A stretch of 64,000 bases of DNA from Rhodopirellula halodulae (GCF_020966775.1 NZ_JAJKFV010000030.1:1-64000), one strand, 5' to 3'. Shown: positions 1 through 7,702, counted from the first letter of the stretch. Translations and numbers: made by a program. The notes: generated from the sequence alone by a model not told the origin.

Positions 1-6
1 ATCGCA

Positions 7-309
7 TCAATCGGACGGATGCTCCGAAGACTTGCACCCGCTGGCGACCAACCTCCGTTCAAATATCGACTTACAACCTGAATCGGTTTCCGGATAGGCT
101 CTAAACACCAGCTGACCGTCCGGCTTGAAAGCAATGTTGCCAACCGCTTGATCAAGAGACGCGTAAAGTTCGAGTTCGGCCTTTGCGGTCGAGGACTCCT
201 GTGACACTACCGGAGTTGCGAAGCCGCAGCAAAGCAGCGCGGCGAAGATGCAATTCTGAAAGGCCCGCTGGTAAGTTTGGATTCCGGGTTTTGGAAGGCG
301 ACGACTCAT
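7..309 (-). CDS. Small exported protein of unknown function
   Basis: A complete 100-residue reading frame on the minus strand. Residues about 18-36 form a hydrophobic stretch ending near SQE, which reads as a Sec signal peptide after a fairly long N-region, so the mature protein would be about 65 residues and periplasmic. The mature part has two cysteines (SGCKS twice) that could form a disulfide. I recognise no family. It is divergent from the HxlR-type regulator that starts at 422, so a shared control region of about 110 bp is possible. The lack of homology evidence keeps confidence moderate. Confidence 0.5.
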   Translation of the reverse strand: MSRRLPKPGIQTYQRAFQNCIFAALLCCGFATPVVSQESSTAKAELELYASLDQAVGNIAFKPDGQLVFRAYPETDSGCKSIFERRLVASGCKSSEHPSD

Positions 310-421
310 TGCTTTTTGCGGTCCGTTTTTGAAGAGAAATTGCCTTTTTGAATCGAGCAGCCGATACTATCGGTACTACGGCAAACTTCAAGAACGCACA
401 TTCTGGGCAGCTAGTATCAAA

Positions 422-790
422 ATGGTCACCTCTTCAAAACAACGACATAAAGACTATGAGAAGCCGGCTTGCCCAGTCGAAGCGACATTGGAGTTGATCG
501 GGGGAAAGTGGAAAGGAATCATTCTCTATCATCTTCTTGATGGCAGGCTCCGCTTCAGTGAACTCCAGCGAGTCGTTGGCTGCGTGACGCAGCGGATGCT
601 CATCAAAGCACTTCGTGAGCTCGAAGCCAACGGCTTGGTCAAACGCATTGTTCACGCAGAAGTTCCTCCGCGAGTTGAATACGAGCTCACCGATGTTGGC
701 AAGTCACTGGAAGCGATTCTGAAATCGCTCAAGCAATGGGGAGATGATTACGCGCTGCAGTTGATCGAAGAACGAGAGTCTCTTCACTAA
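422..790 (+). CDS. HxlR-family winged-helix transcriptional regulator
   Basis: About 122 residues, the usual size for this family. The N-terminal block [15 protein letters not shown] is the hallmark of HxlR/MarR-like regulators, including the conserved Cys that in some members senses electrophiles or redox state. It is followed by the recognition region ([16 protein letters not shown]) and the wing ([16 protein letters not shown]), then [12 protein letters not shown]. An upstream start at 329 would add 31 residues with no family counterpart, so the ATG at 422 was chosen. It probably acts as a dimeric repressor or activator of a nearby or divergent gene. The targets are not evident from sequence. 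Confidence 0.88.
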   Translation: MVTSSKQRHKDYEKPACPVEATLELIGGKWKGIILYHLLDGRLRFSELQRVVGCVTQRMLIKALRELEANGLVKRIVHAEVPPRVEYELTDVGKSLEAILKSLKQWGDDYALQLIEERESLH

Positions 791-915
791 CAGCCAATCG
801 ACTTTCGATTGCCGCTCTTCATTCCGCGAAAGCAGCGTCTGCAAACGCCACTTATGCGGAGCAGAAGGTAATACCGTTGAGGGTGATTCACCGAATTGAA
901 TAGGCTGGTAGCATC

Positions 916-1251
916 TTGAAAATGCAGAATAGCGCGGACAACACGGACGTCATCGCTACGGACCAAACGTTCACAGAGTGCATCGCCGAAGGATCGCATT
1001 TCGAAGGAGCAATTCTGACTCGGGTCACGTTCACGCGATGTGACATGTACTGGGCATCGTTCTTCATGACGTATCTCATTGATGTGACATTCAATGATTG
1101 CGATCTTCGTGGTGCCGACTTCAAAGCTGCCACCATGCGTGGCTGTCGTTTTCTGAACTGTGATGTTGGGACTGACGCGATCGGTGGGCAAACGGAATTT
1201 GGTGACACAGACCTGTCAACGGTACAATTTGTGAATTGCCGCGGACGCTGA
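916..1251 (+). CDS. Pentapeptide-repeat protein
   Basis: A 111-residue protein made largely of A(D/N)LXX-type repeats: FTECIAEGSHFEGAILTRVTF, CDMYWASFF, CDLRGADFKAATMRGCRF and DTDLSTVQF all follow the five-residue periodicity with F/L at the centre. Such proteins fold as a right-handed quadrilateral beta-helix. The family includes DNA-mimic gyrase inhibitors (Qnr/MfpA), but most members have no known role. There is no signal peptide, so it is probably cytoplasmic. At 111 residues it is too short for a Qnr-like dimer of known length, so no quinolone-resistance function is claimed. It stands alone between unknown genes. Confidence 0.75.
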   Translation: MKMQNSADNTDVIATDQTFTECIAEGSHFEGAILTRVTFTRCDMYWASFFMTYLIDVTFNDCDLRGADFKAATMRGCRFLNCDVGTDAIGGQTEFGDTDLSTVQFVNCRGR

Positions 1252-1436
1252 TTACCAATTGCGACGCCACCCGGGTCGGAAGTGCACGGAGAACCATCCG
1301 CCGCATCGGAGCCAGGGTTTGCACGTTCAGTCGGATGGGCAATCCCTTTCTCGGTCCGTTGGTGTCTGAAGTTCGCGGGAAGCCTCGCATCGAACAACAC
1401 ATCAAGACTCTTCTCTCTCCGCACAGGTTTGCACCA

Positions 1437-1901
1437 ATGACGAAGTTTGCTTTCTTCCCGGCGTGGGGATTCTTTCTCATCACATTCATTTGCTGGATGC
1501 CAACCGCAGTTGCTGATGAATCCGCAGCCGAGGTCGAGACGGATCAAGAACGGGGGACGATCCGTTTCGAATTCTCGGGCTCTTACAATGTTGTCATCGA
1601 CGGTAAAGCGGTGGCTTGGGGAGAAGGATCGACCACCATTGAGCTGAAGGAATCTTGGATGGATCGGATATCGGGCGATGGTAAGAGATCCATTCAGGAA
1701 TCAAACCTCGTCATGGGCGATGTAATCGATGGAATTGCATCACTTCCCGCTACCATCCGTTCGGCAAACGAGACTCTCAAAATGCTTTCGGACCCGGAAA
1801 CTCAGAAAGCACTGAAGCAGGTCGAGTCACTGCTTCGTTTGCTGCCGAAAGCAACTCCCGTGAGAGAATCGTCACCTAACTCAGATGCTGACCCAGAGTG
1901 A
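1437..1901 (+). CDS. Small exported protein of unknown function
   Basis: The frame opens upstream at 1236, but the ATG at 1437 begins a good signal peptide (FAFFPAWGFFLITFICWMPTAVA, cleavage expected before DES). The 154-residue product then has a mature region of about 130 residues with a beta-rich start (TIRFEFSGSYNVVIDGKAVAWGEG) and an acidic helical tail. I recognise no family. Probable location is the periplasm. The neighbours are also small exported or membrane proteins, typical of planctomycete accessory DNA. Confidence 0.6.
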   Translation: MTKFAFFPAWGFFLITFICWMPTAVADESAAEVETDQERGTIRFEFSGSYNVVIDGKAVAWGEGSTTIELKESWMDRISGDGKRSIQESNLVMGDVIDGIASLPATIRSANETLKMLSDPETQKALKQVESLLRLLPKATPVRESSPNSDADPE

Positions 1902-1952
1902 ATTGAGAGCAACTCCCTGCGGTACTACGATCTCGTCCTTAAGCGACGAACC

Positions 1953-2276
1953 ATGAGGTGCAACAAAATGACGTCCGATCCTGTGGCACCAAACCCGCTG
2001 AGTATTCGCACACTGCTGATGGCGACATGCGCTATCGCCATTGGATTCTCTGCTGCAACGGTCGGCCCGATCCCGCTTTCCCTTCGTCTGCTCGGACTTG
2101 CGATTGGTTTCTACGGGCTTGCAGTTTGCATTTTCGGCTTCAGCTTGTCGCTCCGCTGCCCGTATCGCGAAGTCGTTTTCCTCTTCGGACTTCCTGCTTA
2201 CCTTTGCTGTGTCATCTGTGCGTCCGCGGGAGGCTTCCTTCTTCTCGTGACCATGTTTCGTCTCGAGGTGTCGTAG
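1953..2276 (+). CDS. Small integral membrane protein, unknown function
   Basis: A 107-residue protein with three hydrophobic segments (residues about 22-42, 45-65 and 75-100). The start may be ATG 1953 or ATG 1968 (MTSDPVAPNPLSIRTLL). The motif NPLSIRTLLMATCAIAIGF resembles the short N-terminal module found in many planctomycete membrane proteins (SLRTLLLLVTL type), a comparison from memory. A similar leader (RFGLKTLLVLTLVF) appears in the gene at 9873. Function unknown. Confidence 0.55.
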   Translation: MRCNKMTSDPVAPNPLSIRTLLMATCAIAIGFSAATVGPIPLSLRLLGLAIGFYGLAVCIFGFSLSLRCPYREVVFLFGLPAYLCCVICASAGGFLLLVTMFRLEVS

Positions 2277-2383
2277 GTGAATGGTTTGTGAGGGACCGCA
2301 CTGGCACGTGATTCTGAATTCAAATGCCGAACTTTGTTCGGCTTTGCTTGGACCATTACCGACATACATCAGGAGCCCGACGC

Positions 2384-2785
2384 ATGAAATGTTTCAGATG
2401 TTTTTTTATTGCCTTGCTTTGGTGTCTCGCCGTTCTGGTAACTGCGGAGGATTTCTTCACAGCACCGCAAACGATCGTCGACGTCACCATCGATCCTGCT
2501 GGAAATGGTCGTGGCATGGTGATGACCGGAGCCAAGCTTTTCCATGAGACGACCCAAGCAAGCTATCACGATGAGTCCCAACGTGATCGCCCTGATTTGG
2601 CAAATCGCACGCAGGAGATTGCTCTGCTTCAATCGAAGTTCATTCGCTTCGGCGTGAATCAGATCGTCTTTCGCTCAGTTGGCGGCGGCTTTGAGTCCCG
2701 ACACGATTGTCGTCAGTCGCGTAAATCGCAGGCCAACGCCTCAACGGCTGATCCTACGTCCAAACGGCGAGTGACTAACGGATAG
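2384..2785 (+). CDS. Small exported protein of unknown function
   Basis: The ATG at 2384 gives a clear signal peptide (CFRCFFIALLWCLAVLVTAEDFF). The upstream start at 2324 adds 20 residues with no signal character. The product is about 133 residues. From about residue 100 the composition changes to Arg/Ser/Thr-rich, low-order sequence, which could mark an old frameshift near the 3' end or simply a disordered tail. I recognise no family. Confidence is limited by the odd C-terminus. Confidence 0.45.
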   Translation: MKCFRCFFIALLWCLAVLVTAEDFFTAPQTIVDVTIDPAGNGRGMVMTGAKLFHETTQASYHDESQRDRPDLANRTQEIALLQSKFIRFGVNQIVFRSVGGGFESRHDCRQSRKSQANASTADPTSKRRVTNG

Positions 2786-2891
2786 AATTAGAAAAGCGAA
2801 GCAAACAACTTTTTGATCAACGACACGTCTTCCTGCCATCGGGGCTCTTTTGTTCGTGATTCCAGCAAATCCTAATTCGCGATAGGCAACT

Positions 2892-3482
2892 ATGACAGCG
2901 ATGCACCGTGAAGGCGAGTTGCTACAGCTGATTCAGAACACTTCGTCGCCGGAGGTTCGAGCTGGTCTCATCGCGGAACTCGAACGCACGCCGGTGCATT
3001 CTCGGGAATTCTATGCCCGCTGGATGTTCATCCATTGGGACGACTCGTTCCTCGACTGTTGGCCGAAAAAAGGATACGACTCCAGTGCGTCGTCGTTGCC
3101 GCGAGACATCCAATTGATGTGTGCGGCAGAACTTGGCAAGGCGGAGATCGGTAACGGCGGCTTTCACCAGTTCTTTAGCAACGAAGCAGGAATGCTCGCA
3201 CCTGAAATGGTGGAGTGGTTTTCGCGTACAGGTTTGTCGGAAGTGGCGAGATTGTTCAGCGAAGCGATGTCCGTCTTCGGTGTTGAATATCCACGTGACC
3301 TGGCCGTTCGAAACAGCGTGCTGGAGGCCTTTGGCATCAATGAGCAATTCGGGGTGGAGTTATTTGACAAATTGGACGAGCGTTTCTTCGCAGTTTTCCG
3401 AGATCGAGTGCGGTTTGATCAAACGGCCAATGCTTGGTTGAGAGAGACTTGTGGCGTCACATCACTGCGTGATTCATACTGA
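2892..3482 (+). CDS. DMP19-like (DUF4375) protein
   Basis: A 196-residue cytoplasmic protein. The central segment AAELGKAEIGNGGFHQFFSNEAG and the later ALYELFD-like segment (FGVELFDKLDERFF) match the DUF4375/DMP19 pattern, where NGGFxQFxxN is the most conserved part. DMP19 of Neisseria is a DNA mimic that relieves a repressor, but most family members are uncharacterised. The first 50 residues carry a separate helical part (LLQLIQNTSSPEVRAGLIAELERTP). Nothing in the context suggests a partner. Family placement is from memory of the motif. Confidence 0.7.
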   Translation: MTAMHREGELLQLIQNTSSPEVRAGLIAELERTPVHSREFYARWMFIHWDDSFLDCWPKKGYDSSASSLPRDIQLMCAAELGKAEIGNGGFHQFFSNEAGMLAPEMVEWFSRTGLSEVARLFSEAMSVFGVEYPRDLAVRNSVLEAFGINEQFGVELFDKLDERFFAVFRDRVRFDQTANAWLRETCGVTSLRDSY

Positions 3483-3606
3483 AACCGGTTTAGCTGGCGG
3501 CGAATGCTGCGGGCAGACTTGCGGCGAAAGCGGAATGTCAATTCAGTACGCCGCACTCCAGTGTTTGCCAGCAGATGATGGGTTGCTTCCTTGCACTTGA
3601 AAGAGC

Positions 3607-4059
3607 ATGAGGGGATCTAAATTGATTGCGATTTGGTTCATACGTTTCACAGTTGGTGTACTGACGCTGCTTCTGTTTCTCTCGGCAGCGTCCGGCGTCT
3701 TGGGAGCAATCGGGCAATCAATTGCCTTGTGCGTATTTGGGTGCGTTGTGCTGATTTGCATTGATCGTGGCATCCACGGGCTAGTTTGGTCTTTCAACCG
3801 AATTTGCTGCTACTCATCTGGAACCTTGTCTGTCGGCGAAGACATCAGTCCATCGCTTCGTGTAAACAGCGAATTAACCCAACGTTTGAAAGCAACACTC
3901 GCTGACCGACGAAGGGAAGAAGCGTTGTGGGCCGCACGCTATTCGCAGCGACGTTGCGCGTCGGAGGATGTGACGCGAGCCAAAACGCTGCGAATCCTAG
4001 CTGAGGTCGACTGTTTTCGGCACACCAAGAGACAAAGAGCGGAGCTGAACGAAATTTAG
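3607..4059 (+). CDS. Membrane protein with a charged C-terminal tail, unknown
   Basis: A 150-residue protein with two hydrophobic segments (about residues 5-30 and 35-55) followed by a roughly 90-residue soluble, Arg/Glu-rich tail that is probably helical and cytoplasmic. I recognise no family. Its stop lies 32 bases before the left end of RAYT element copy 1, so it is the last intact gene before the mobile region. Confidence 0.45.
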   Translation: MRGSKLIAIWFIRFTVGVLTLLLFLSAASGVLGAIGQSIALCVFGCVVLICIDRGIHGLVWSFNRICCYSSGTLSVGEDISPSLRVNSELTQRLKATLADRRREEALWAARYSQRRCASEDVTRAKTLRILAEVDCFRHTKRQRAELNEI

Positions 4060-4091
4060 TCGCGTCGACACCGCATCGAGAGTAGAAGAGA

Positions 4092-4874
4092 AAAAGGTGT
4101 CGGACACCGAATTGGTTGATTGGGCAAGGGGGAGTCGGTATTCTTCTCGGCATGGGAAGACCAAAGCGTGCCGACGCGGCCGGCCACTGTTATCATATGC
4201 TCAATCGCGCAAACCTCCGTGCGACGATCTTTCACAAGCAGGAGGACTACGATGCTTTCATCGCGATTCTGCGTGAAGCGGTGGAGAAGTTCGATATTCG
4301 GCTGTTTTCGTTCTGCCTGATGCCCAACCATTGGCATCTTTGTGTCAGCCCAAACATCGATGGAGAGATGGGGCGTTTCGCTCAGTGGGTTATTTTGATG
4401 CACACCCAGCGATATCACGCTCATTACCACACGGCCGGGGAGGGGCACCTGTATCAAGGTCGCTTCAAATCGTTTCCGGTTCAAAGCGACGAGCATTTCC
4501 TAACCGTCGGTCGCTATGTTGAACGCAATGCCTTTGCCGCGAAGTTGTGCAAGTCGCCGGAAGACTGGCTATGGGGTAGCTTGTACCATTGGTCCACCAA
4601 AACAGTTCTTGGGAAACAGTTGCTCTCGGCATGGCCAGTCAGGCGTTCATCGAATTGGATCGATCGGGTGCGGGCGGAGTTTAGTCCATCCGAGCGTGAA
4701 CAACTGGATTGGAGCGTGCGGCGTGGCGTTCCCTTTGGCGACGAGACTTGGGTGGAATCGATCGCACGTCGTTTCGGCCTGGAGTCAACGATGCGACCGC
4801 GCGGACGCCCGAAGAAACTGAAACGATGAAGCCAAGTATATCCCAAACAGCCAATTCGGTGTCCGACACCTTTT
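4092..4874 (+). mobile_element. REP-associated transposase element, copy 1 (783 bp)
   Basis: A perfect 24-bp inverted repeat bounds the element: positions 4092-4115 and 4851-4874 are exact reverse complements. Each end contains the 13-base palindrome GGTGTCGGACACC or its complement, so each can fold into a small hairpin, as ends recognised by HUH single-strand transposases do. The interior holds only the RAYT gene (4152-4829). Copy 2 lies at 6920-7702, same orientation, offset exactly 2828 bp, with about 18 base differences counted by eye (roughly 98% identity). No target-site duplication is expected for this transposase class and none was seen. Confidence 0.8.
4152..4829 (+). CDS. REP-associated tyrosine transposase (Y1 HUH family), copy 1
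   Basis: About 225 residues from ATG 4152 (MGRPKRAD). The frame stays open to 4116, but the shorter start fits the family N-terminus. Diagnostic residues are the metal-binding HUH motif in LMPNHWHL (His60 and His62) and the catalytic Tyr in GRYVERNAF (Tyr122). GHLYQGRFKS and the C-terminal RPRGRPKKLKR tail are also typical of RAYTs. RAYT enzymes nick single-stranded DNA at hairpin-footed REP palindromes. Here the hairpin-bearing inverted repeat directly flanks the gene. Copy 2 differs at only three residues (Met/Thr in WVILxH, Leu/Arg in DWxWGS, Thr/Asn in DExWVES), while about 11 further codon changes are silent, so both copies appear to have been under purifying selection. Confidence 0.92.
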   Translation: MGRPKRADAAGHCYHMLNRANLRATIFHKQEDYDAFIAILREAVEKFDIRLFSFCLMPNHWHLCVSPNIDGEMGRFAQWVILMHTQRYHAHYHTAGEGHLYQGRFKSFPVQSDEHFLTVGRYVERNAFAAKLCKSPEDWLWGSLYHWSTKTVLGKQLLSAWPVRRSSNWIDRVRAEFSPSEREQLDWSVRRGVPFGDETWVESIARRFGLESTMRPRGRPKKLKR

Positions 4875-4905
4875 CCAGTCCATCGACACCTTTTCCAGTC
4901 CATCG
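4864..4905 (+). repeat. 20-bp tandem repeat at the right end of element copy 1
   Basis: The unit CGACACCTTTTCCAGTCCAT occurs at 4864-4883 and again at 4884-4903, followed by the first two bases of a third. The first unit overlaps the right inverted repeat, so the outer part of the element end has been locally duplicated. At copy 2 the corresponding sequence is single and mutated. Confidence 0.85.
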
Positions 4906-5123
4906 CCGGATTGTGCCTTCAGGCTGTCGAGGCACCACCGGTTCAAGACGGCTGGTAAACCGTGACGATTGTATTTGTTCGTCTGCTCACAAGGGCTGTG
5001 CTCAATATGCCAGAATCATGGCGACGATGAGTTCCATGAAAACGTCCGGTCCAGCCAATCGCACAGGCCTGCTGGGGCACCAATGTATCTGAACACCTTC
5101 CACCGACGAGCGCTGCCGACATC

Positions 5124-6512
5124 ATGCCGCATTGGTTTTGCAGAGTCACCTGTATGGCGATCCTGTCACTCGGAATCGTATCGCCCGCTGCGGCGATGCA
5201 AATCTTCGTCAAAACGCTGGCCGGAAAGACGATCACGCTGGACGTAGAACCCAGTGATACAATCGAGAATGTGAAGTCAAAGATTCAAGACAAGGAGGGC
5301 ATTCCTCCCGCTCAGCAGCAACTGACTTTTGCTGGCAAAACATTGGAGGATGGAAGAACTTTGACGGACTACAGCATCCAAAAGGAGAGCACCCTGCATT
5401 TGCTCGTGAATGTCGGCGGCGGAAGTGCTGGTGCTGCGGCGGGAACCGGGGAGGAGTTGGCGGGCCTGCACAGTGGGATTTCCCAATCGTTGCTTTCTCT
5501 GGGAGGCTTTCAGTTCCAATTCCTTCGCGACCAAGTCAATGAGATTGCCGGCTCTCAATCAACCGGATTGGATCGACAGAGTGCTTCTGTTGCAACGGCT
5601 TCCATGGCGCGTCCGTCGTCTGTTCAGCTTGTCAGCTACCAGTCAACCATTGCCACTGATTATGCTCGCAACAATCTTTTGTCGGATCAGGGCGAGTGTC
5701 GAAGTCGGGCGGATCGCGGCGCCTGGCTGCGTGGGTTTGGGATTGGCGGTCGAGCGGAGAATCGAGATACAACCACTGCGTTCGACTACGCGGGAGGCGG
5801 TGCCCAGCTCGGTGTGTTCCGTTGGCTCAATTCCGAAACCATCATGGGGACCTACTTTGTTTTTGCGGGGCAAGATCTGAGCTTCGACAACGGAGTTTCT
5901 GCGAATGTCGACAGCACGCAGTGGGGTGGCTTTCTCCATCGACATGACTCGGTGGGTAACTACTATTTGCTCGCTGGTTCAGTGGGCTACAACGACCACG
6001 ACACCAAACGGCAAGACGCTGAGGGCGACTTCGAGGGAGGGCAAGCCGGTTTGTTCCTGGAGCGTGGATGGAATCGACGTTGGAAGCATTTGGTCGTGCA
6101 GCCTGCTGCGTCGCTTCAGTATCTGTTCATCGGGCAAGAGGGATACCAAGAAGAGGGCGTGGCAGGTGCATATGTGGACGATTTCTCAGTCCACTCCTTG
6201 CGCAGCCGTGCCGGCTTCGGCCTCACTCCCGATCGATGTTGGACGTGGCGCGAACATTGGACGATTGCGCCAACGGTTCGAGTGGACTGGATGCACGAGT
6301 ACTTGGATACCAATGCGGTCGTGTCAGGGGTTAGCGACGGAACCGCGTTTGCGTCACAGGCTTCCGATTTCGGCCGCGACTGGGCATTGGTCAATGTTGG
6401 AGTCAGGGGTAACCGAGGCCGGCAATGGTCCGTGTACGCGGGCTACGATTTGCAACTGAACGATCGCCAGGATTTGCACGTTGCCAGTGGTAGCATGATT
6501 TACCGTTGGTAG
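5124..6512 (+). CDS. Secreted ubiquitin fused to an autotransporter-type beta-barrel
   Basis: 462 residues. Residues 1-24 are a Sec signal peptide ending SPAAA. A shorter start at Met11 is possible, and neither start has a clear ribosome site. Residues 25-100 are a complete ubiquitin beginning [20 protein letters not shown]. It differs from human ubiquitin at 14 of 76 positions. All seven lysines are kept, but Ile44 is Thr, Arg42 is Gln, Arg72 is Asn and Arg74 is Gly, and the chain ends VNVGGG before continuing. Residues about 101-195 are a Gly/Ala/Ser-rich then helical linker. Residues about 196-462 alternate in beta-strand fashion ([24 protein letters not shown]) and end SGSMIYRW, the terminal aromatic of outer-membrane barrels. 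The architecture is that of a type Va autotransporter with ubiquitin as passenger. The gene lies alone between two RAYT elements. The ubiquitin identity is certain, the barrel likely; surface display and function are inference. Confidence 0.93.
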   Translation: MPHWFCRVTCMAILSLGIVSPAAAMQIFVKTLAGKTITLDVEPSDTIENVKSKIQDKEGIPPAQQQLTFAGKTLEDGRTLTDYSIQKESTLHLLVNVGGGSAGAAAGTGEELAGLHSGISQSLLSLGGFQFQFLRDQVNEIAGSQSTGLDRQSASVATASMARPSSVQLVSYQSTIATDYARNNLLSDQGECRSRADRGAWLRGFGIGGRAENRDTTTAFDYAGGGAQLGVFRWLNSETIMGTYFVFAGQDLSFDNGVSANVDSTQWGGFLHRHDSVGNYYLLAGSVGYNDHDTKRQDAEGDFEGGQAGLFLERGWNRRWKHLVVQPAASLQYLFIGQEGYQEEGVAGAYVDDFSVHSLRSRAGFGLTPDRCWTWREHWTIAPTVRVDWMHEYLDTNAVVSGVSDGTAFASQASDFGRDWALVNVGVRGNRGRQWSVYAGYDLQLNDRQDLHVASGSMIYRW

Positions 6513-6719
6513 CGACGTTGTGGTTCGCAATGCACCAGACGGTTGGTGGCGTTGGGGTAGAAATCACAAGTTGGAAGCCCATGCCACACTATGGGGACCA
6601 AGAGTAGCAGGTTTTCTGCTCGGGCTCGAGGAGTGACCAATGTCGGGAGGCGGCTTCTTGCGTCAGTGCGAGGAGCCTCTCAACGTCATGGTGCCAACCA
6701 AAATCCAGCTTGACTCGAC

Positions 6720-6919
6720 GTGCTCTCGGCTCAGCCCGCGGTGCACACAGCTGGATTGCGGAGAAGCGACAAGGGTTTCTTGAATTTGAACCTGAGTCAG
6801 TACAAGAGGCTGCTGGATTGGACAGCACAACGCACGCGGTCAGGTGCGACGGCAGTGAAGGAGATTTTGCCCGCGATCGCTAGGATTCTTGGTGAGCTGG
6901 GGACCGATGCGGGAAGAGT
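6720..6919 (+). pseudogene. Remnant of the C-terminal part of another transposase
   Basis: The open frame here reads SDKGFLNLNLSQYKRLLDWTAQ followed by RTRSGATAVKEILPAIARIL. This resembles the C-terminal segment of longer IS200/RAYT-type transposases, where a KGFLP-SLxxYLxLLDWTGRQ motif is common (from memory). No N-terminal HUH part is present upstream, so only the end survives, and its frame now runs into the left end of RAYT copy 2. With the flanking elements it shows that this interval has received several mobile insertions. The rest of 6513-6719 shows nothing recognisable. Confidence 0.5.
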
Positions 6920-7702
6920 AAAAGGTGTCGGACACCTAATTGGTTGATTGGGCAAGGGGGAGTCGGTATTCTTCTCGGCATGGGAAGACCAAAGCGAGCC
7001 GACGCGGCCGGCCACTGTTATCATATGCTCAATCGAGCAAACCTCCGTGCGACGATCTTTCACAAGCAGGAGGACTACGATGCTTTCATCGCGATTCTGC
7101 GTGAAGCGGTGGAGAAGTTCGATATTCGGCTGTTTTCGTTCTGTCTGATGCCCAACCATTGGCATCTTTGTGTCAGCCCAAACATTGATGGAGAGATGGG
7201 GCGTTTCGCTCAGTGGGTTATTTTGACGCACACCCAGCGATATCACGCTCATTACCATACGGCCGGGGAGGGGCACCTGTATCAAGGTCGCTTCAAATCA
7301 TTTCCGGTTCAAAGCGACGAGCATTTCCTAACCGTCGGTCGGTATGTTGAACGCAATGCCTTTGCCGCGAAGTTGTGCAAGTCGCCGGAAGACTGGCGAT
7401 GGGGTAGCTTGTACCATTGGTCCACCAAAACAGTTCTTGGGAAACAGTTACTCTCGGCATGGCCAGTCAGGCGTTCATCGAATTGGATCGATCGGGTGCG
7501 GGCGGAGTTTAGTCCATCCGAGCGTGAACAACTGGATTGGAGCGTGCGGCGTGGTGTGCCCTTTGGCGACGAAAACTGGGTGGAATCGATCGCACGTCGT
7601 TTCGGCCTGGAGTCAACGATGCGACCGCGCGGACGCCCGAAGAAACTGAAACGATGAAGCCAAGTATATCCCAAACAGCCAATTCGGTGTCCGACAGCTT
7701 TG
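6920..7702 (+). mobile_element. REP-associated transposase element, copy 2 (783 bp)
   Basis: Same length and orientation as copy 1. The left end at 6920-6943 differs from copy 1 by one base (G to T just after the palindrome). The right end at 7679-7702 has two changes, so the palindrome there now reads GGTGTCCGACAGC and no longer pairs perfectly. The 20-bp tandem duplication seen at copy 1 is absent. The degenerate right end suggests copy 1 is the better-preserved element, or that copy 2 is no longer mobile. Confidence 0.78.
6980..7657 (+). CDS. REP-associated tyrosine transposase (Y1 HUH family), copy 2
   Basis: About 225 residues from ATG 6980, with the same HUH (LMPNHWHL) and Tyr (GRYVERNAF) motifs as the gene at 4152-4829. 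It is intact, with three amino-acid replacements relative to copy 1 (Thr in WVILTH, Arg in DWRWGS, Asn in DENWVES). The remaining codon differences are silent. Catalytic residues are unchanged, so the protein should be active even though the right end of its own element is degraded. Confidence 0.92.
   Translation: MGRPKRADAAGHCYHMLNRANLRATIFHKQEDYDAFIAILREAVEKFDIRLFSFCLMPNHWHLCVSPNIDGEMGRFAQWVILTHTQRYHAHYHTAGEGHLYQGRFKSFPVQSDEHFLTVGRYVERNAFAAKLCKSPEDWRWGSLYHWSTKTVLGKQLLSAWPVRRSSNWIDRVRAEFSPSEREQLDWSVRRGVPFGDENWVESIARRFGLESTMRPRGRPKKLKR

Noticed and set aside
916-1251. Qnr-type gyrase-protecting protein
   Set aside because: Pentapeptide repeats are present, but the protein is about half the length of Qnr, so that function is not supported.
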